Source: a virus. From it: a DNA stretch of 40,720 bases. The stretch is taken from IMG/VR virus record IMGVR_UViG_3300032053_000178, positions 1 through 40,720 of that record; one strand, 5' to 3'. Made by a program: the position numbers and the translations under genes. The notes under the pieces were generated by a model. The model was not told the DNA's origin. It ran no database searches and saw only the letters and a program-made list of their open reading frames with translations. Positions 38,848 to 40,720 of the stretch are shown here, piece by piece (the first letter of the stretch is position 1; every line of letters begins with the position of its first letter).

Positions 38848-40245
38848 ATGACCTTTGGTCCTTTTCCAGCAGTAAATACAAACGCAATTCAACAAGATTT
38901 TCTAGAAAGAGCATTTCAGGAGTCTTTACAGCCTGTGCTCGCCTATCGACATACTGCTAAACAGGAAGATTTCCCTGCGCGTATTGGTGAGAGTTTAACT
39001 AAAACTCGACCAGCGTTGATGGTTCCAAACACAACCCCGCTTGACCCAACCACAAATACAAATATTGATAACGGCTTAACGCCAACTGTTTACGGTACAG
39101 AACAATATACCTTAAGCGTTCTTCAATATGCTCAAACTTCATATCCAGTTAATTTGATGGATGATGAAAGAACCATCGCAAGTTTCTATATCAGAAATGC
39201 TAAAAATTTAGGTGTTGCGCAAGGTACTGCAATTGATTCTCTTGCTCAAAGGACCCTTTTCAATGCTTACATGGGTGGTCAAACATTCGTTACAGTAACA
39301 TTGGGTGCTCCATCATTAACCGTTCAGGTTGATGATATCCGAGGTTTTCAATTTAAGATGGTAAACGGCGTATTCCAGCCTGTTTCACCTGCAAATCTTT
39401 TGGATGTTGTAATTAACGGCGTTCCTTTAGTTGTTAGCGGAGCTGCTGCTGACCTGGTTAACGTTTCTTCAGCTGCAATTACGGGTGGTATTTCTGGAGT
39501 ATTAACATTTACTACTCTAGTTCCTGTTGTTGATGGTACTGCTGGAAATTATATCCATGCAGAAAATTCTTCTGTGATCATTCGTCCAAACGGCCGCCTA
39601 TCCACTCGCAATTTAGTGACAACCGATCTATTTACTTTAGACGTATTGCTCGAAGCAGTTACTACGCTCAGAAACAACAACGTACACACATTTGAAGATA
39701 CTGGCCGTTACCATTGCATCGTTGATCCTACCACTATGGGCCAAATCTTTAGAGACCCAGCATTCCAGTTGTTATATCGCGGTCAAGGTTTAGAAAACAC
39801 TCCTTACAAAACTGCATATGTAAGTCAGGCTCTTGATGTAATGTTTTTCCAAAGCACGCAAGCTTACGTTCAAGCACCCGCAGGAACATTGCCCCCCGCT
39901 GTAACCGTTCACCGCCCAATCGTTTGTGGCCAAGACTGTTTAGTTGAAAGCGTATTTACAACTGGCCTAAACGCAGTTCGTGAAAATGCAAAGCTTGGTA
40001 AATATGAAGAAGACACGGGCTTCGTGAACGATCCAGCATGGGGCGTTATGAGCGAGCGTTCTGCTTCCGGCGGTAGCTATATGTACGTGCGTCCTCCTAT
40101 CGATCGCTTGGGACAAATTGTAACCCAGACAGCTTCATACATTGGTGGGTTCACAGCTCCAACTGATTCTTTGACAACTCCCGCAGTTATTGGAACAGCT
40201 ACAAATTCCGACTACAAACGAGCTGTCATTATCGAGACTGCATAA
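38848..40245 (+). CDS. Major capsid protein, 465 aa
   Basis: Located after portal and scaffold. Contains sequence typical of HK97-fold capsids (DDERTIASFYIRNAKNLG, LDVLLEAVTTLRNNNVH, YRGQGLENTPYKTAYVSQAL split) and an insertion-like variable Val-rich segment around residues 150-245, possibly a surface domain. AACGGAGACTATTCAA precedes ATG 38848. It uses more G/C-ending codons than neighbours, as expected for a highly expressed gene. Confidence 0.88.
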   Translation: MTFGPFPAVNTNAIQQDFLERAFQESLQPVLAYRHTAKQEDFPARIGESLTKTRPALMVPNTTPLDPTTNTNIDNGLTPTVYGTEQYTLSVLQYAQTSYPVNLMDDERTIASFYIRNAKNLGVAQGTAIDSLAQRTLFNAYMGGQTFVTVTLGAPSLTVQVDDIRGFQFKMVNGVFQPVSPANLLDVVINGVPLVVSGAAADLVNVSSAAITGGISGVLTFTTLVPVVDGTAGNYIHAENSSVIIRPNGRLSTRNLVTTDLFTLDVLLEAVTTLRNNNVHTFEDTGRYHCIVDPTTMGQIFRDPAFQLLYRGQGLENTPYKTAYVSQALDVMFFQSTQAYVQAPAGTLPPAVTVHRPIVCGQDCLVESVFTTGLNAVRENAKLGKYEEDTGFVNDPAWGVMSERSASGGSYMYVRPPIDRLGQIVTQTASYIGGFTAPTDSLTTPAVIGTATNSDYKRAVIIETA

Positions 40246-40246
40246 A

Positions 40247-40516
40247 ATGAGTTTACAAAAAATAGCAGTTTTTTTGAAAGACTTTATCGAGATTCACAAT
40301 CTCCCGGTGCATGCAATCCAACAATTTGGGAAAAGATGGAAAGCTGGGAACATTGTTTCATGCGAAAAAACCATATTGGAGCTGTTAGAAAAGTCGGCTC
40401 CAATTAGGTTGTATGTAGAGCATGTTGAAGAGGCTGTCTCCGCTGCGTCAACAGTTGTAAAGGATGTAGAGCAGGTGGTTGAGTCTTTCAAGAAGAAAAA
40501 AAACAAAGATGAATAG
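40247..40516 (+). CDS. Small charged helical protein, 89 aa
   Basis: ATG 40247 follows the capsid stop; an in-frame codon at 40190 lies inside the capsid gene. All-helical with a basic C-terminus (ESFKKKKNKDE). Its position suggests a head-completion or decoration-related protein. No family recognised. Confidence 0.6.
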   Translation: MSLQKIAVFLKDFIEIHNLPVHAIQQFGKRWKAGNIVSCEKTILELLEKSAPIRLYVEHVEEAVSAASTVVKDVEQVVESFKKKKNKDE

Positions 40517-40531
40517 ATAGGATTATTTGCA

Positions 40532-40720
40532 ATGGCGTTTACTGATCAGCAAAAAATAGACATTAGACGCCACTGCGGATTTCCAGTTTTTGGTAATGGT
40601 GTGACTGCGTCTCCGCCATCCTTTGGTTACAGGTATTACAAATGGTACATGATTCTTGAGTACCGAATGAACAATCTTTCCGCAGATGAAGAAAGTACGG
40701 TAATCAACACGTACTTATCT
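40532..40720 (+). CDS. Head-tail adaptor-like protein (N-terminal part; gene crosses the window ends)
   Basis: AGGATTATTTGCA precedes ATG 40532. Residues 1-21 (MAFTDQQKIDIRRHCGFPVFG) complete the gene continuing at bases 2-325; the full product is 128 aa. The frame agrees exactly with the circular closure. 'FTDQQK.DIRR.CG' is a familiar opening of this connector-type family. Confidence 0.82.
   Translation, partial: MAFTDQQKIDIRRHCGFPVFGNGVTASPPSFGYRYYKWYMILEYRMNNLSADEESTVINTYLS
40594..40720. repeat. Terminal overlap, right copy
   Basis: Identical to 1-127; see the left copy. Removing one copy gives a 40,593-bp circle. Confidence 0.95.

Overview
The window is one complete tailed-phage genome (Caudoviricetes, contractile-tail myovirus), linearised inside a gene. 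The first 127 bases recur exactly as the last 127, so the molecule closes to a circle of about 40.6 kb, and the gene cut by the ends (40532 onward, then 1-325) becomes intact. The DNA is AT-rich. The host is very probably a Gram-negative proteobacterium: the endolysin is of the GH108 type and the baseplate proteins are of the P2/Mu type. The sequence does not fix the host genus. I found no integrase, transposase, DNA polymerase or obvious CI-type repressor, so the lifestyle is open.

Layout. (1) The late region is on the + strand, from 33693 through the closure point to 18635. It encodes small and large terminase, small head-region genes, portal, scaffold-like protein, major capsid protein, head-tail adaptors, tail sheath and tube, a frameshifted tail chaperone, tape measure, LysM hub protein, gpD/gpV/gpW/gpJ/gpI-like baseplate, three modular tail fibres, a membrane coiled-coil protein and a CheY-like response regulator. 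(2) On the - strand, 24229 down to 18636 carries an excisionase-like HTH protein, a Sak4-type ATPase, a putative ssDNA-binding protein, a DUF3310 protein, tRNA-Tyr(GUA), a Gp157-like protein, two DUF551-like paralogues, endolysin, a holin candidate and a secreted Cys-rich protein. (3) On the + strand, 24432-27154 is the replication operon: initiator, putative accessory protein, DnaJ-type zinc protein, small genes and a VRR-NUC nuclease. (4) On the - strand, 33508 down to 27218 is an early region of small, mostly unknown genes, with three zinc-ribbon paralogues in a row, a lysine-rich protein, small membrane protein and HTH regulators.

Regulation is unusually readable. Two - strand early promoters carry the same palindrome (TGAATATTCA) between -35 and -10. 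The divergent promoters at 24.3 kb share another motif, also in their spacers. At 29.5-29.92 kb a + strand promoter (TTGCTA-N17-TATAAT), preceded by two 18-bp dyads, drives a predicted noncoding RNA of about 172 nt ending in a strong terminator. This RNA can fold in two mutually exclusive ways, and 14 of its bases are perfectly complementary to the ribosome-binding region of the neighbouring zinc-ribbon gene. A second + strand consensus promoter at 30.87 kb reads into a roughly 500-bp stretch of hairpins and 18-bp repeats. These two loci are the best candidates for something new. The phage-encoded response regulator is the most unusual protein.
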